In this document: positions 1 to 13,033 of the stretch, piece after piece
Layout: every line of letters begins with the position of its first letter
How positions within the stretch are numbered: the first letter of the stretch is position 1
Assembly: GCA_021209875.1 (NCBI GenBank)
Contig: JAGYVD010000001.1
Location: forward strand, 248,001 to 312,000
Reading direction: 5' to 3'
DNA length: 64,000 nucleotides
From: Rosellinia necatrix
Lineage: Eukaryota > Ascomycota > Sordariomycetes > Xylariales > Xylariaceae
Position numbers and translations under genes: made by a program
Notes under the pieces: generated by a model
The model's input: the letters and a program-made list of their open reading frames with translations, nothing else
What the model was told of the DNA's origin: nothing
Databases searched by the model: none

Positions 1-3000
1 CGAACGACGCATGCTATGCAACACGTACTCTCCATCCACAACCGTCCACAACCATCCACAACGTGTAAGCCGATATCCCGGTGATGATGGCAAGACGCGG
101 TTGAATGTTGGTACCGCATCGGCCTTTTCTCAGCCGCAGTGCATGCGTATGGAAGGTGGTGTGGACGACACCACTGAGGCAAAGCTGTCGCAATGCACCC
201 TCCCTCGTTCTACCGCCGGGGACCAAACAGAACTCGGGCCCCCCGGTCGGCACCATTTGCCCCGATAACGATGGATAAGTGAGGAGGGCATGGGTCTGCT
301 GACTAGATGTGAAGGCATTCACTGTGCCGTATGCTGCACACTGCAGCACTCTGTGCCTCTGATGCCGCCAGTCACTGATCACGCCGTGTGTGCTGCATAA
401 CATCACAGCGACCCAAGAGCATCTCCAGGACCATGGGCAGTGCCGCGACGAGCCTCAAGCAGTCTCGACCTGCTATGTGTTGTCGATAGTATCGTTCGTG
501 TGCTATTTTCGTTTCTCCTCGATATCTCCAAGCAGACTTACGGTGCTGACCGCATCCACGCCGGCAAAAGCGCACGCAGCACAGCCGCAACCTCCACCAA
601 AATAGGTACACAGCTCGCTGAGGGAACACCGCTCTGACCCTCACATCGGGTTCGTCAATCTCGACGACGTCGGCTCCAGTGGGGAGGGAAAATTCCTCTT
701 TTTTTCTCCGGTACAGAGTTACATTGCGTGCACGCTTGGCGTGCCGGCGCATCATATTCCCCACCCCATCCAGACCTATGGCATGGCCGGTTCTGTCAAC
801 CGCAACCATCTCGGTCGGCACACTGAGTGAGCAGCCCGTCCTGAGGCACCTAACTGGGAGGGCACACCCGACGACGGCGACTCAACGGTGTATGCTGTCT
901 GGCATTGCCCATGACGTCTGATCGCCGGAAGTTTCCAGAAATCGGCATTTGAGCACGCAGAGGGAGGCGTTTCAACTCCGGTTGGACGGACCAATAACAC
1001 ACCACCGTGACGCCATCCAGGACCCAAGATGGAGATGCTCGGCGGCGGGGGGGAAACATGGCAGACCTACGACCTACGGCCTGCGGCGTAATCACTACAT
1101 GCAGAGCACTCGAGCTCTGCCTCCATCGTCGTACACTCCGATCCAGACCGCGATTGTGTCTATGGGGATAGCGGATACACATTGCTTCGACGCTGATTGC
1201 TATTATTATCGCAGATTCAATATCATCTTCACGGTAGTCCAATCAGTGCGTGTTTGTCCCAAGTTGCATCGAAGCACAGCCATTTTGTGCGGGGGTTACG
1301 ATGCAGCTCGGTTCTCGGACGGTCGAGCCTCTCTGTCTCTGGCCCTCTGTCCCCATTCTCCCTCTAATTCGCAATTGGGGGCATTTTTCTTTTTCGCCAT
1401 CTAGCAAAGCCCAACTTTCGCTTTAAACCCTCTAGCGTACCACTCCTCAACCACCCACGCCGCAAACACCCTCTGCATTCCAACTGGGTAGAACAAATAA
1501 AGTTGTCGAGATACGACGCTGATTGGTGCCGGAGAATTTAATATATTCGACAAAATCATTTTGGGGGCCAATAGACCATGTTTTATACCTTACCTAATGT
1601 ATAATGTTCGGGAGGATCTTATGATGTGCAATATAGACATGCCGGGCCAGGTATTTGGGACGGGCCAAAGAGAACAGAAGGGTGCATTAGTTCCCTTCTC
1701 GCTTAGACACGCAAATTGACACGCACGAGCTTTTACTACACACTACCTACCTAAGGAGGTATACTATGGCAACACTAATTATAAGTGCCCGACTAAGATA
1801 GATGAGCCCGGCGGACTGGGACGCCGGCTCAACCGGGGGATGTAAATCTAGACCCTTGTTGTTTGGCAGGGACTTGTCGACTACCTAGCTTAAGTAGGTA
1901 GTTATAGACGTGTCGCACGTACCATGATACCTACCAAAAGCATAATCCCTTTTGGAATGTCTTACCCGATTGAGTACCCCGATTGACTAACACGAACACG
2001 GCACGACAGGACACAGCATGCATCGCGGCAGCTCATTAGCTAATGAAGCAGATGCGAATTACACAAGCGACGAACGAGGAAATGCGCGCGGTTGCTGCTA
2101 TACTGCGCGGCCTGGATGTACAAACGCCGACAAGCGCACAGCCATAGATAGCGCTCCCTCGCTCCGTAGGGCAGTGGTTACAACAATTTATTCTACTGAA
2201 ACAGGAAGCGATCGTCGATCTCTCCAGGCTGTCGGAATCGGATCTCTCCTTAGGCTTGTGCCGTGGAGTTGGGTCCTCGATGCTATCTAGATGGCCCACT
2301 GGGATTACATCACCGTGTCTCGGAACTATTCAATTCAATGTCTCTATCCAACTGACTGACTCTCCTACCAGCTGGTTGGCGATTCCTGCATTTGCATGGT
2401 ATTTTTGTACATATGCCGGACATATGGAAGAATAACACCGAATGCACTTGGGCAGGGCAGGGACCGGCTGCGAGTGAGTAATTAATAAACCTGCTAATAC
2501 GCCGAAGTGTTCGGCCGCGTTTAAAATGCACGAGCCGTATAATCAGGCCGTCAGTACATAATCGACCCGTCAATTTTCGTTTCAACTTCAAAATTGCAGC
2601 CGGAATTTATTTTCCGCCGTTTCCGATGCAGAAACTAAATCGCCAACGTCTAGACTGTTCCCCATAGTGGTCACCAGTGTCCCCTGTACGTGAAAACCAG
2701 CGCCAACGTACCTAGGTTGGTCGGTACTGTTTACCTATCCAGGCACAATACCGAATCTAGATCGAATACCATTTTTTTGTCCGGAGTGGGTAAATAAATA
2801 CGAGTGGGTATGAACATAACATGGCTCTGTCTAGATAGCAACGACATCGACGACGACGACGATATCGTCGCAACGAACCAGAAATATGGATATAAGCGCA
2901 TTCATGATATTGCTATATGATGACCATCGTCGGGATAACTCGAGTGCGACAGAGAAGCACTAAAACCAGCGAGTAGGCGGGCTTAGTACCGATCGGGAAT

Positions 3001-3711
3001 TAGATTTACCCTCTACCGAAGAAAAACACAAGAGGTGGTGTAGAGAAGCGTCAAATTGACCATCACATCCCTGGACCCCTTGGTTCCTGGCCAACCAGCG
3101 GCCACATGGAGGGGAGGGTGGCAGGCTACATTACAGGTAGACCACGGCGGTGTCGATGCGACGCTGCATTTCCGTCGCCTGTCAACCACGTTGATAGTAT
3201 CCAGGAGCCTTTCCCCGGGATGACCTAGCCCGCTCTAGTAGATTTATCATCATCACTTCATCAGGGGTCTCTGTACATCCCCACCGGCGCAGCGAATCAC
3301 CAGCGGGGCTGCTTTTCCCCTCCAGCGCAATAGCCATCCAGACATCACAGCCTGTAATTCTAGATTACGCAACCGAGCAGCGTGCAGTGGGAACAGTGCA
3401 TGGCCCTCAGGGCGGGCGGGTCATCCTCAAGTCCGAAAGGCAACGCATCTGTACGACCTTGGGGGAGATTCACCGCCCGCACGCTATCTGAGCTAAGGTA
3501 TCTGAGGAATACCATGCTGCCCTCACCAACTCAGGGTGCGAGATGAGCAGTTGTGCCGCCCTCGCAAGCCGTGGCTTTGGCTGACTCCGGCAGAGGAGCA
3601 GAGATGGGTATGGGCGTAGTGGTGTGGGTGCCGAAACACTGGCCGGTGAGATGATCTAGGCAGAGGCCCTGGAGCGGTGGTGGCTCGCTCGCATCGTCGC
3701 CATAGTGTAGG
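1..3711. other. Gene-poor stretch, no supported gene
   Basis: Open frames here are shorter than about 155 codons, overlap on both strands and show no motif I recognise. The one protein-like tract is on the plus strand at about 634-830, giving a peptide with FVNLDDVGSSGEGKFLFF, but I found no convincing start or splice sites and it ends in a stop. Small structures include a GAC run ending in a perfect 14-bp palindrome (CGACGATATCGTCG, 2857-2870) and several TACCTA/TAGGTA palindromic motifs near 1750-1910. It may hold regulatory DNA or decayed sequence. Confidence 0.5.
2846..2870. repeat. GAC trinucleotide run with 14-bp palindrome
   Basis: A short run of GAC units runs directly into a perfect palindrome, CGACGATATCGTCG (2857-2870). 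It lies in non-coding sequence; no function is evident. Confidence 0.6.
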
Positions 3712-3713
3712 CA

Positions 3714-3738
3714 GGAGAGAGAGAGGGAGAGAGAGAGA
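3714..3738 (+). repeat. GA microsatellite
   Basis: Interrupted (GA)n purine tract, directly visible. Confidence 0.85.
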
Positions 3739-4409
3739 CGGATGGACGCCTCAAAAAGTTCAAACGGTCTCACCGTCCCCTGCCACAAGTGAGTCCGTCC
3801 AAATGCGCGACAAACCGCTGGGCTTGGCGGCGGCTTCGATTGGCCAAGGATTAAGCGACCGATAATTTGGCCCACGGCAAGTCAAACCTCGTGGCCAACT
3901 CCACACATCACCACTCTCCTGCTATCGGGTATTCGGGTTGGGGCTGGGCTGGCTGGCTGGGCTGGGTGAGAACACCCTCGGTGCACGATGCGAACGGGCA
4001 AGCCGCCGGGCGCGTCACCAACCAGAGGGTGCACCGGGCTTACTGCTGGCAGCCGCTGCCGGAGCCGCAGGTGCGCGACAGACAGCAGTAACAAACAGCA
4101 CCGACAGCGATAACGGGAACGATCACGGTAGTTCGTTACTACAAGTAGTGTAACTGCCTAGTTACATACACACATGCCGTACAGACTCACTCCTCACTCC
4201 TCACTCGCCCGGCCGACCGCCGCCACAACAACCCTTTTCAGCTTGCGTGCAGCGGCCCGCAGGGGAATCAGCTATTTCCAGCCTGAGGATCCGGGGATCC
4301 TTCCTGTTCGAGGTTTGGACTGCCGCAACGAGAATCGATCCTGGAGTTACCGAGTGGCGAGTGACGAGAAACAAAACAAACCAGGCCGAATGGGTGCGGA
4401 TGCGTGAGA

Positions 4410-4490
4410 TACTGCTGGGTCTTCTGCTGGGTATCTGCCAGGCGTCTTGGGATTGTCTGCTGGGTGTCTGCTGGGTTCCTACTGGGTTTC
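4410..4490 (+). repeat. Degenerate tandem repeat on CTGCTGGGT
   Basis: Several imperfect copies of CTGCTGGGT followed by TCT or ATCT stand in tandem. The units have diverged, so this looks like an old minisatellite; it accounts for the leucine/glycine-rich peptide that opens across it. Confidence 0.6.
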
Positions 4491-5499
4491 TGACCACCTG
4501 GGCCTGCACGGTAGGGGCCCAGCTCACATGGGTGGGGAGGCAGGTCATCATAACCATGTCCTAGATTCGGCCCCGGATCCCCTACGCTACGCTACCCAGT
4601 CGGGGAAGCCCTTATGCCCCATTTGGCCACGCTTCAGAGCCGGGCGCGCTGGGCACGCTGGGGCCAGCAACGGGATTCGGAATGAGGGCCTTCTGCTGGT
4701 CCGAGCGGCCACGTGGAATAAGATCTCCCAGCAGGCATCTTCCCTGCTGCCACTGCAGCAGTGGCTTCCACCGGAGCGAAAGGTACCTGGCTGGCGGTCG
4801 ACGCTAACCTGCGTCTTAATTCGCGACGCGTCTCTCATTGGCCCATCACCTGGCCCGAGCCGCCTCGTTCCCTCTCTTCTGAAATCATAATGTCCACTCC
4901 CGGTAGGACGGTGTTGAATACTGTGCAGGCCGTCCCCACCCAGCCCACCAGGATCGGCTTTAGCGCAGTTGAAGCTGTGGCGTTTCTAGGGGAGGTGCCC
5001 TCCTCCAGTGCGGTGCAGAGGCAGGTACTTGGGATACCTCCCTCACGGTATGCTAGCACCGTGCATCCTCTCCTCCCGTCATGCCCAACTTTCCCAGCGT
5101 TGTTGTTGCACAGTAGCTAGCTACTCCGCTCCTCTGTTCACAGCGGCCTGAATCGACCTGAATTGACGCGCACAACCCTGAACGAGAGCGTAGTCTAGTT
5201 TTTGCCCATCCCAATTCGCACGTAGCGGAACACTGCCGTTTACTGTATCCAGTGTGCAGCCGTATACGAGCTAACAAAACCGCGATGAGGGACGCAGTCT
5301 GGCCTGGCGTCGTTGTCTGCTGCTCATTTGATGATGCTGGACAATCGATCCCACACACCAACTACTTACTACGGCCCCGGACAGGTACAGAAGAGCCGTT
5401 ATATGAGCCTGGCCATAGGCCTCTCCCGCCCCCTCGCCTACAACACGATCTGATCCCGCAGTCGAAGAAGCTACATCATTGACTAACCACAGTCTGTGC

Positions 5500-8400
5500 C
5501 GTGCCGTGGCCTATCTCCCGTTGAGTGAGGTGGAGTCGTGGAAAATGATTGCTGGAAGGGCGGTTACTGTATGGATCACGACCCGAACAAGCGCCGACCA
5601 AGTGCTATGTCTCTTGACACTAACACGGTAATTTAGCGGGTGATCAGCCGTAAAAGCAGACCCCGCGATTGCATACTGCCACGGCGAGGGCGGCATCTGC
5701 TATCCAGGGCAGCATAGGCGGTAAACCTCTCCATGTCTAATCGTCTAATCCGGTGCAATCATCTACTACGACGGTGCTCGCCAGCAAGTGTCACGATACA
5801 ACAATCAAGGCATCCAGGTAGCCTGTCCACAGTGGACGAAGTGGGATGAAGTTCGTGGCGTCACATTTTTCTGCTCGACAACACTAGCCAGTAAGAAACC
5901 GAGGGGATGGTCCCCTTGCTCAGCCACCAACACTGCCGGTCCAGTGCTACCGTAAGCCTGTCCCAACACTACACCATGACTTCACCAGCGTCGCAAAGGG
6001 TGGCGGAACCACGAGCGGATAACATTCAAGCCGCATTCTGACGACCTATCATGTCGGTGGGCTAACCGATAGTTGTACTGTCCCGTTTTTGGACTCGAGA
6101 AGAATCTGACATTACGCTTTTTGTTTCCCGGCGATGTTTCGCTTTCGACCGTTCCTGCAGTAGGGCCAGGTCGAGTGCTACATTAGACTCTCGTCTCGCC
6201 ACGCCGCAATATCCTGCACATGGGCGAAAGAGTTGGTGTGTCGGTAGGCAAAAATAGATCAGCGATCCCCATTACCTACGATTATCCCGCTACTACCTGC
6301 TCGGTTGGGGGGATTCGTTACTTTTGTCCCCTTACTCTTGCATGCATTATTCGGTATAATCGTCGGTTCGAAGTCTGGAGTACGCACGATACGAGTGCTC
6401 ACGTCACGGGACTTTTGATGACTATTGAACTACACGTCCTGCTGGATCCGTGGGGTCCTTCCTTAAACCAAACATAGATGGAAAAGGTCGATATATCCCA
6501 GCGGGGTTCATTTATTGCATCCTATCTTTGATTCTCAGCGAGTAGTTGTCTCTTCGCAAAGACTCACGATAATCCAAGAGAAGCACTGCAACCCTACTTG
6601 CTACAGGGAATGCACCGCCCTCTGCCATTCTCAGCGCTCACTGTTCTTGGCGTTTTCTTGTTTGAGGTCCCAGCTTTCAGACCATGCCATTCTGAGCCGA
6701 GTACCGTATGTTAGCCTGCACGCTCTCTGCAGAACAGCGTCTGGATCTCGCCAAAGGCGCCAATCGCCCACACCACGCTAGACGCAAGAGGTGGCTCACG
6801 TGTAGAGATTACATATTTAGACGAGAGCTAAAATGTACATAGGGTTCGAGGCTGCATGCCCATTTATCCATCCCATCGCTTACGATTATGATCGTGAATA
6901 GGGGGGCTTAGCTTTCTCTGATGGGACCTCGTTTTTTTTCCCTTTCACGCGTTGACTTGCCTTATCTCGCTCTCTCACTTTTTTTTTTTCTTTATTGCGC
7001 CCCTCGAATTAGATCCGATGAGTCGACCGTTGCAGGGGAAGAACTCAAGTTTCTTCGCTGCCGCCGCTCGCTTTCAGCTGCTATGGTAACTCAGGTCGGC
7101 GACCATGGCAAGATCAGCGTCGAGCAAAACCCCGAGAGGGGTTCACCCATCCCACTCAATCAGCCAGTCAGTCAGTTAGTCAGTCTCGCGGGCGCACACA
7201 TGCGCACCCCTCTGTCTCTTCTTATCTGCATGTCTACATGTCTTAGATGCGAGGACTGGGATGCCCTGGTATTGCCCCGAACGCTGCAACCATCCGCCCG
7301 CGATGCGGTAAGGTAGTTGAGCTGTGCCAACCCGCACGCGCACTGTAGGGTTAGTGAATCGGGACCTTGCAGCCAGATGCCCGATAGACGAAGGGTGATC
7401 AAGAGGCCACTGAAGATCTCCAATAACGTCATGGAAAAGTGCGGGAAATACAACGCCAAGAGGGCCAACGAGTCCATCCGAGCAAAGCCCCCAAAGGGAC
7501 TTTCACTCCTCATCTCCGGTTTCTCAGGCCACCTGCCACGGCAGAAGAACCAAGAGGGGGCGGGGGCGAGAATGATTTTCTCGTCTAACGGCGTCCTACG
7601 GCCATGCCGTAGCCATAGATTTTGGGAACCGCCAATGAAGCTGTCATTGTCTCACCCCGTCCTCACGGCACTTGATACGGACGAGGACATCCTCGTGATG
7701 ACTTCACCGTCTGCACGCAAGAAAATGCGAGCACAAAATAGAAAGTCGGGGTCGCATGCTTGTGTGATGTCTAGTTATCTATCATTGGTCTTTTTATCAT
7801 CCGAGAGCGAAGCCCATACGTTATCCTTCCATCCCACCCCTTCACGCACAGAGAAGAGACGGACCTCGTGATCTCTGTCGTATTCCTCGAAGTTCTGTCG
7901 TGAAACTTGATCTGATATTTTCGGTTACGGACAGCGATATCGTCTCGCCAACCCCGGTCCCTGTACACGGAGCCAGGGTTTCCTCTCTCTTTTCATCAAC
8001 TCGTATTGTTGACCGCTTCAAGCCACAGTCTATAAGGAAAGTAGCCCAGCGCCGTCCGTGTGTACGCGCGCATGTATGGGGGTTCGTAATTAGCATATGA
8101 GCTATCTCCAATATGATACAGATCATAATCATGAGTGGGATAGACGCAAGCATAAGGGCGAGTTCACTATCACAACTCTTCCTACCTCCATAGCCAGTAC
8201 GGTTCTGTCGAGCTCACCGCCCGGATACAAGCTAAGAAACGCATGCACTCTGGGTAATGTGATGTGTCGCCTCGCTATCTAGCATCACGTTCTCACTGCT
8301 ATCCGACGACGCCTATCCGCAGTGTGGGGTACAAGTCGTCAACCCTTAGATGGGAAGAACTAAGTAGATCATGACAACAGTAGGTACCAGTCCCCCCCGA

Positions 8401-9692
8401 GGCGTAAGCCCGGGGGTGTTCCTGCACGGACGTTGAGCCTGTCGCGGTACGAAGGAATAAGACAAAAAAAAAAAAAGAAAGGACACGATAGCTTCCTTTT
8501 CTGGGTTTATCTTGGGTTGTGCAAGCACAAGAAGAAAGGTACCTCAAAGTACTGACACTCAAAAGAACACAGGGATTTGTTTCTTGTTTTCGATGCCATG
8601 GGCTGTATCCAAACCTGCGCTAGGTAGCTAACCTGGCGTGACGAACCATGGTTGAGAAACCGGCGAACAACAGACATCGTGGAGATGTATCCGATGGCGG
8701 CCTCACTACAGGCTCGACCAAGATCGGCAAAGGTTAGACCGGTCCGATTCACCAGAATACCATTCTTGCTCAAACCGCCTTTCCAATCCACACGTACATA
8801 CAACCACCGTTGCTCTTGTTTTCTTTTTACCCTCTTTTTTTTTCTTTTCACTCCCCGCTTCACCTAGGTCAGACCACAACTCCAAAGCCTGATAGGCGGG
8901 CACGGAAAAGGACCGTACATAGTCCCACTGCACGCGAGATAACTCTAATGTAAACATGCCACGATGCAGACGGAGATACTCCCCGTTACTTGGTTTCTTT
9001 GGGTCTCGTAGGTTTTATGGCGCAGATTACTCATCCACAAGTTTGGGACGGCTGTCATTTACACCGGTTACTTACACTAGCATGAGTAACTGCACTAAGT
9101 GAGTGAATGAGGAGGTCGGACGGGAATAAGGCAATTAGAAATCTGTCAGCGGTTGAGCCGCGCGCGATCCGTACCGATTTACCTCCGCCTACGGCACAGT
9201 CCACTCTTGACACCTATAGCGGGGACGGCATATACCCAGGACTCAACCCGGTAGCTCAACTCTCAACTAACACAAGGCCTAGGGGTGGGTAGTAAGTTAG
9301 TTAGTAAGTATGTACGTACTTACTTCGGCACGGCAGGATTTGTGTCGCCTACCCACCTCCCTCTCTCCAGGCTTGCCTCCACTACGCCGAGGCCCCCGGG
9401 TACCGTGATATTGGGTACGTAGGTGAGACCTTCCCTGGGAACGGGAAACTGCGGGCGACAGACAATGTTTCATCATCACGCCAGTTGTAGATACGGGCGG
9501 CCCTCTCTGCCGGCCTCGCCTCGCCCAGGCCAGGGCGGCGGCGCGTGAACAGACTGTCGGTAACAGCAGGGCAGGGAGGAAGGACGGTGCCGTGGTTGTC
9601 TTAACAGAGGCTATGGTCGGTATCCTATCGGGGGTGGGCGCAAAAACGATAACGCCAAAGACCCTGATACCGTAACTACATTCTGCTCTGCG
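5500..9692. other. Intergenic, no supported gene
   Basis: The longest open frames are about 131 codons at 6921-7316 and 184 codons at 7317-7871, both plus strand; the second has no ATG at its 5' edge. Neither has a recognisable domain. The first begins with a hydrophobic segment that could pass for a signal peptide but is produced by poly-T/CT tracts. Poly-A or poly-T runs occur near 6980, 8465 and 8835. I cannot support a gene, though a small lineage-specific one could be hidden. Confidence 0.45.
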
Positions 9693-9785
9693 CTGCACTG
9701 CACTGCACTGCACTGCACTGCTATGTATGTGTATGTATGTGTATGTATGTATTGTATGTATGTATGTATGTATGTACGTATGTAC
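9693..9785 (+). repeat. Compound microsatellite: CACTG then ATGT units
   Basis: A pentanucleotide run of CACTG units (9693-9722) passes directly into a tetranucleotide run of ATGT/GTAT units (9723-9785). It is the first of the closely spaced simple repeats that mark 9.7-12.6 kb. Confidence 0.9.
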
Positions 9786-10070
9786 TATCTCTCATAGTAA
9801 AGTGAAGTGACATGGTGCCCTGTTTTTGGAAAACTAGCGGCCAGCCGGCAACTCACACTAGATACGCAACCTCTTTCTCTCCAGCTTTGCCTTGCCTGTA
9901 GTTAGTGTAGGTATATGTACGGTGGGCAAGGGTCTAGACCACTGACTACCCCAAGGTACGTAAATTGGGCTGATGGTAGCTTGCGGTGACGCGATTGTCG
10001 TCACAGACGCCGGTTGTTGCATATCAGATTTCCCTTAGTGCATTCCCATGTATCTTAAATTATGTAGTGC

Positions 10071-10168
10071 GGTATGTATGTAGGTATGTAGTTATGTACG
10101 TGTGTATGTAGGTAGTGTAAGTAGGTAGTTATAGTATAGTGTGGTAGTTATGGTGTAGTGTATGGTGG
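10071..10168 (+). repeat. Degenerate GTATG/TAGG-rich tract
   Basis: About 100 bp made almost only of G, T and A in shifting GTATGT, TAGGTA and TAGTG units, consistent with a decayed microsatellite. Confidence 0.75.
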
Positions 10169-10522
10169 ATGGGGAACGATGGCGGGCCAAAGAAGCCATC
10201 GATCTGGCTTATCCCCCTGGCGCACACTACCCGCCTCACTGTAGGGAACTTTCTCGAGAGCCCAAGTCATGTATGTACACACGAAGTCATGCCCGTCATC
10301 AGACTAAACTCGATTTTCTTTTCTTGTAGTTGTACATTACCTCGGTTCCCTTTTTTTTTTCTTGCGTGTGGTTTTTTTTTTTTTTATGTTCCTTCCCTTG
10401 TCCTTGCCCTGCCTTTTTTTCTTTTTCTGGGGTCCGGCATCACGGCACAGCAGAGTAGTGCATCCGAAGATCATGACCTAAAACAGGACTCGTCTCATGG
10501 AGCTCCTCGGCAGATGAACACA

Positions 10523-10605
10523 GGGGGGGGGGGAAGATGGGGAGGGAACACACACACACACACACATGCACACAGAGACAGAGAGAGGGAAAGAGAGGGG
10601 AGGTA
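10523..10605 (+). repeat. Poly-G, CA and GA microsatellites
   Basis: A homopolymer of about eleven G (10523-10533) is followed by a (CA)n run (10548-10566) and an interrupted GA run (10571-10605). Confidence 0.9.
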
Positions 10606-11340
10606 AAGGTTAGTTTAGTGCAGGTAGGTTAGTGTAAAGAGAAGGGATACATACATAGGCAGGGGCCAAGACGGGCTTGTTTAGCGGTGACGATCACGGC
10701 AGCCCAATCCATTGGCGCTTAGGCGGGACGCATTAAACACTGACCAGCTGGCCTGGGTTAGAAGATTAGATAGATGGACGGGGTAGACTACATTTGCCTG
10801 GACTATAACGCGTTGCTGTTCGTCGTCGTCGCCGCCGTCCCCTGCCGTTGTATCGGCCTTGTAGCATATCGGTATACTTTTCCCTGTCCTATAGTGTTTT
10901 ATTTTTATTATTATTATTATTAGTTATTCCTATTTTATTTTATTTTTAACGTTCCCTTCGCGCGGCGCGGTGACGGTGAATGCACAATACATACATACAG
11001 ATATCCGGATCTCGTTTTCCCGCCGAGCGGTGAGAAACGCCAATCAATGCTACGGTAGCCTACTAAGAAAAGGTGCCACTGCCCAATCGGCTCGCTGGAC
11101 TCGCTCGCGTGGGGTCGCGCTCTCTCTGTTTTTTTTTTTTTTGTTTTGTTTTTTTTTTCCCCTTCACATGGCGTCTCAGCTGGTCGACTCAGGATATGTG
11201 ATGGGTAACATAGTATGGAAATAGGATGATAGGATAGACCTTTTGAGATGAGGGGAGGGGGAAGGGGGGAGGGGAGAATGCGTGTTGGTTGCAAAACTAG
11301 ACCACTTGCAGTGGTTTGTATTACACACCGACGGTAACCT

Positions 11341-11365
11341 GGATGGATGGATGGATGGATGAATG
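11341..11365 (+). repeat. GGAT microsatellite
   Basis: Tandem GGAT units, five nearly perfect copies, then one variant unit. Confidence 0.9.
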
Positions 11366-11644
11366 GAGAGGCGGTCGAGCTCGAAGACCGCGGGGGCAGA
11401 TGAAAATTGAAATGGTGATAGTTAATCGAGTTCGTTAGTGAGAGGGAGAGAGTGAGTGAGGGTGGGACAGAGGGGGGGCTATTCTTTCAATCAAAACTAG
11501 GACACACGCATACATACTCACATACGTATACGCGCAATCGTATAGACAGAACATACATAATACACTATATGCAAACCTGCGGGAGACCGATAGTTCTGGA
11601 GATCTTCATTTTATAACACGATGCTTGCTTAATTACGCGTGGAG

Positions 11645-11735
11645 TTATATGTATATATGTATGTATATGTGTTAGTGTAAGTGCGTCGGTGCGGGCGTGT
11701 GTATGTGTGTGTGCGTTTATATGGATGTGTGTAGG
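11645..11735 (+). repeat. TATG/TGTG-rich microsatellite tract
   Basis: Alternating pyrimidine-purine stretch of TATATG, GTATAT and GTGTGT units. Confidence 0.75.
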
Positions 11736-12171
11736 TTATACTACCTTTCCCCCAGTCTAGCATAGCAGAGAGGCCCTGCAAGTTTGACGTCAAAAAGGGC
11801 TCCAGTGCCCGGGGTAGCGGGCTCTTCCGCCGGAAGGGTGGGCGAGTGGGTTGGCGAGTGGGTTGACGGGCGGGTAGATGCTTGCCCTACCATTTTCATA
11901 GATAGTGCAGCGGCCTTGTTTTTTTTTTTTTTTTTGGTAATGCTTCGTCCCATTCTAGTCGCAAAATTGTAAATGAAGCACAAGGAGGGACCATCGCGGT
12001 CGCACGTAGCATCAGGTAGTGTGATGTGCGGGTGTGCTAGTTCGGTCTGTCCTGTCCCATCCCCTGCATGGGCTGTTCGACGATGAATACGACTTTTGGC
12101 ACACCAGCGGCGGAGGGCGGTTACCTGCCTGACCTTGCCTTGCCTTGTTTACCTCAGTTGCGTTGCTTTGC

Positions 12172-12199
12172 CTACACTACACTACACTACACTACACTA
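12172..12199 (+). repeat. ACTAC pentanucleotide microsatellite
   Basis: Five to six perfect tandem ACTAC units. Confidence 0.9.
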
Positions 12200-12565
12200 A
12201 ACCACATAGTCCTCGACCCCTGTGCCCAGCAGTATCGTGATGGGGTGGAGAGTGAGGGGTGCCTTTTTCGCGCTCGTGGGTCTACCTGGAATGAATGACC
12301 CTCACATGGGTATGGGTATGGCCCTGCTAGGACCCAATAAGTAACGGGACTGACGTGCTGCTTTCTGCCCAATCCTCGCGTACGCGCCTTATTGTCATTA
12401 GACGAGATTACATCGTAATTATACTTTCTGGCCATGACCATTCATCTCCCCGGTGTCACCCGTTGAGGAATGAACGACAAGCCCGTCCACGGCACCTGGG
12501 AGGGGGAATCGTTGCCTGGATAGGTAGGTAGGGTCTAAATGCAGTCTAGGAATTTCATGGCTTCT

Positions 12566-12604
12566 GTCTCTCTCTCTCTCTCTTTCTCTCCCTTTCTCTC
12601 TCTA
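12566..12604 (+). repeat. CT microsatellite
   Basis: Interrupted (CT)n tract of about 38 bp. Confidence 0.9.
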
Positions 12605-13033
12605 TGGATGTACGGATGCATGTATGTGAGCTCTATCGACCCTCCCTCCGCCCTAGCGCCATGCGGAGACCGCATGAGTCTCGTCCTGTTGTTGTGTGTG
12701 CGTAGTGTAGTGTATGCGTATATGCAGGGTCAGATCTACTCTATCGGATGGGGGCCGGGGCGACGATACCACGCCCCTGATTATCGAGATGGGAGGCGCC
12801 CTCGGCTGAGGAAGGAAAGCCCCAATATTGGGAATTGGCAATTGGTAATCGTCCGCATGTCGCGTGGCCCCCAGGAGACTGCCGATATGAAACTCCTCAG
12901 GGTGCGCCTCGCATGACGAACGTCAGCCGCCACGAGGGGGGGAGGATCGGGATCATCGATGCGTGATGACCTCGTGATCTCTGGGGCTGTCCGTTCGTTC
13001 GTTTGCCATGTGTGTCTCGTCCGCCCGGCCCTC

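Larger units (their letters stand above)
3712..5500. other. Intergenic, simple repeats only
   Basis: The stretch carries a purine GA tract (3714-3738), a GGCT-rich run near 3938-3970, and a degenerate tandem array built on CTGCTGGGT (about 4410-4490). Overlapping open frames of 75-147 codons on both strands of the 4.2-5.1 kb part look like consequences of GC-rich composition and repeats. I see no domain, signal peptide or consistent splice structure. Confidence 0.5.
9786..13033. other. Intergenic region rich in simple repeats
   Basis: Between the listed microsatellites I see no recognisable gene. Further simple elements are poly-T runs near 10350-10385, 11130-11160 and 11920, ATT units near 10905-10925, and a GCGAGTGGGTTG duplication at 11842-11866. 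The stretch lies downstream of the HAD phosphatase gene, so the part nearest 13033 probably includes its 3' UTR. Small open frames here are mostly translations of the repeats. Confidence 0.55.

Noticed and set aside
6350..6385. Possible tRNA B-box (GGTTCGAAGTC)
   Set aside because: No matching A-box and no cloverleaf can be folded around it.
6921..7316. 131-codon frame with signal-peptide-like start
   Set aside because: The hydrophobic segment is encoded by T-rich and CT-rich low-complexity DNA and the rest has no recognisable pattern.
7317..7871. 184-codon plus-strand open frame
   Set aside because: No ATG at its 5' edge, no domain, no splice partners, and competing minus-strand frames.
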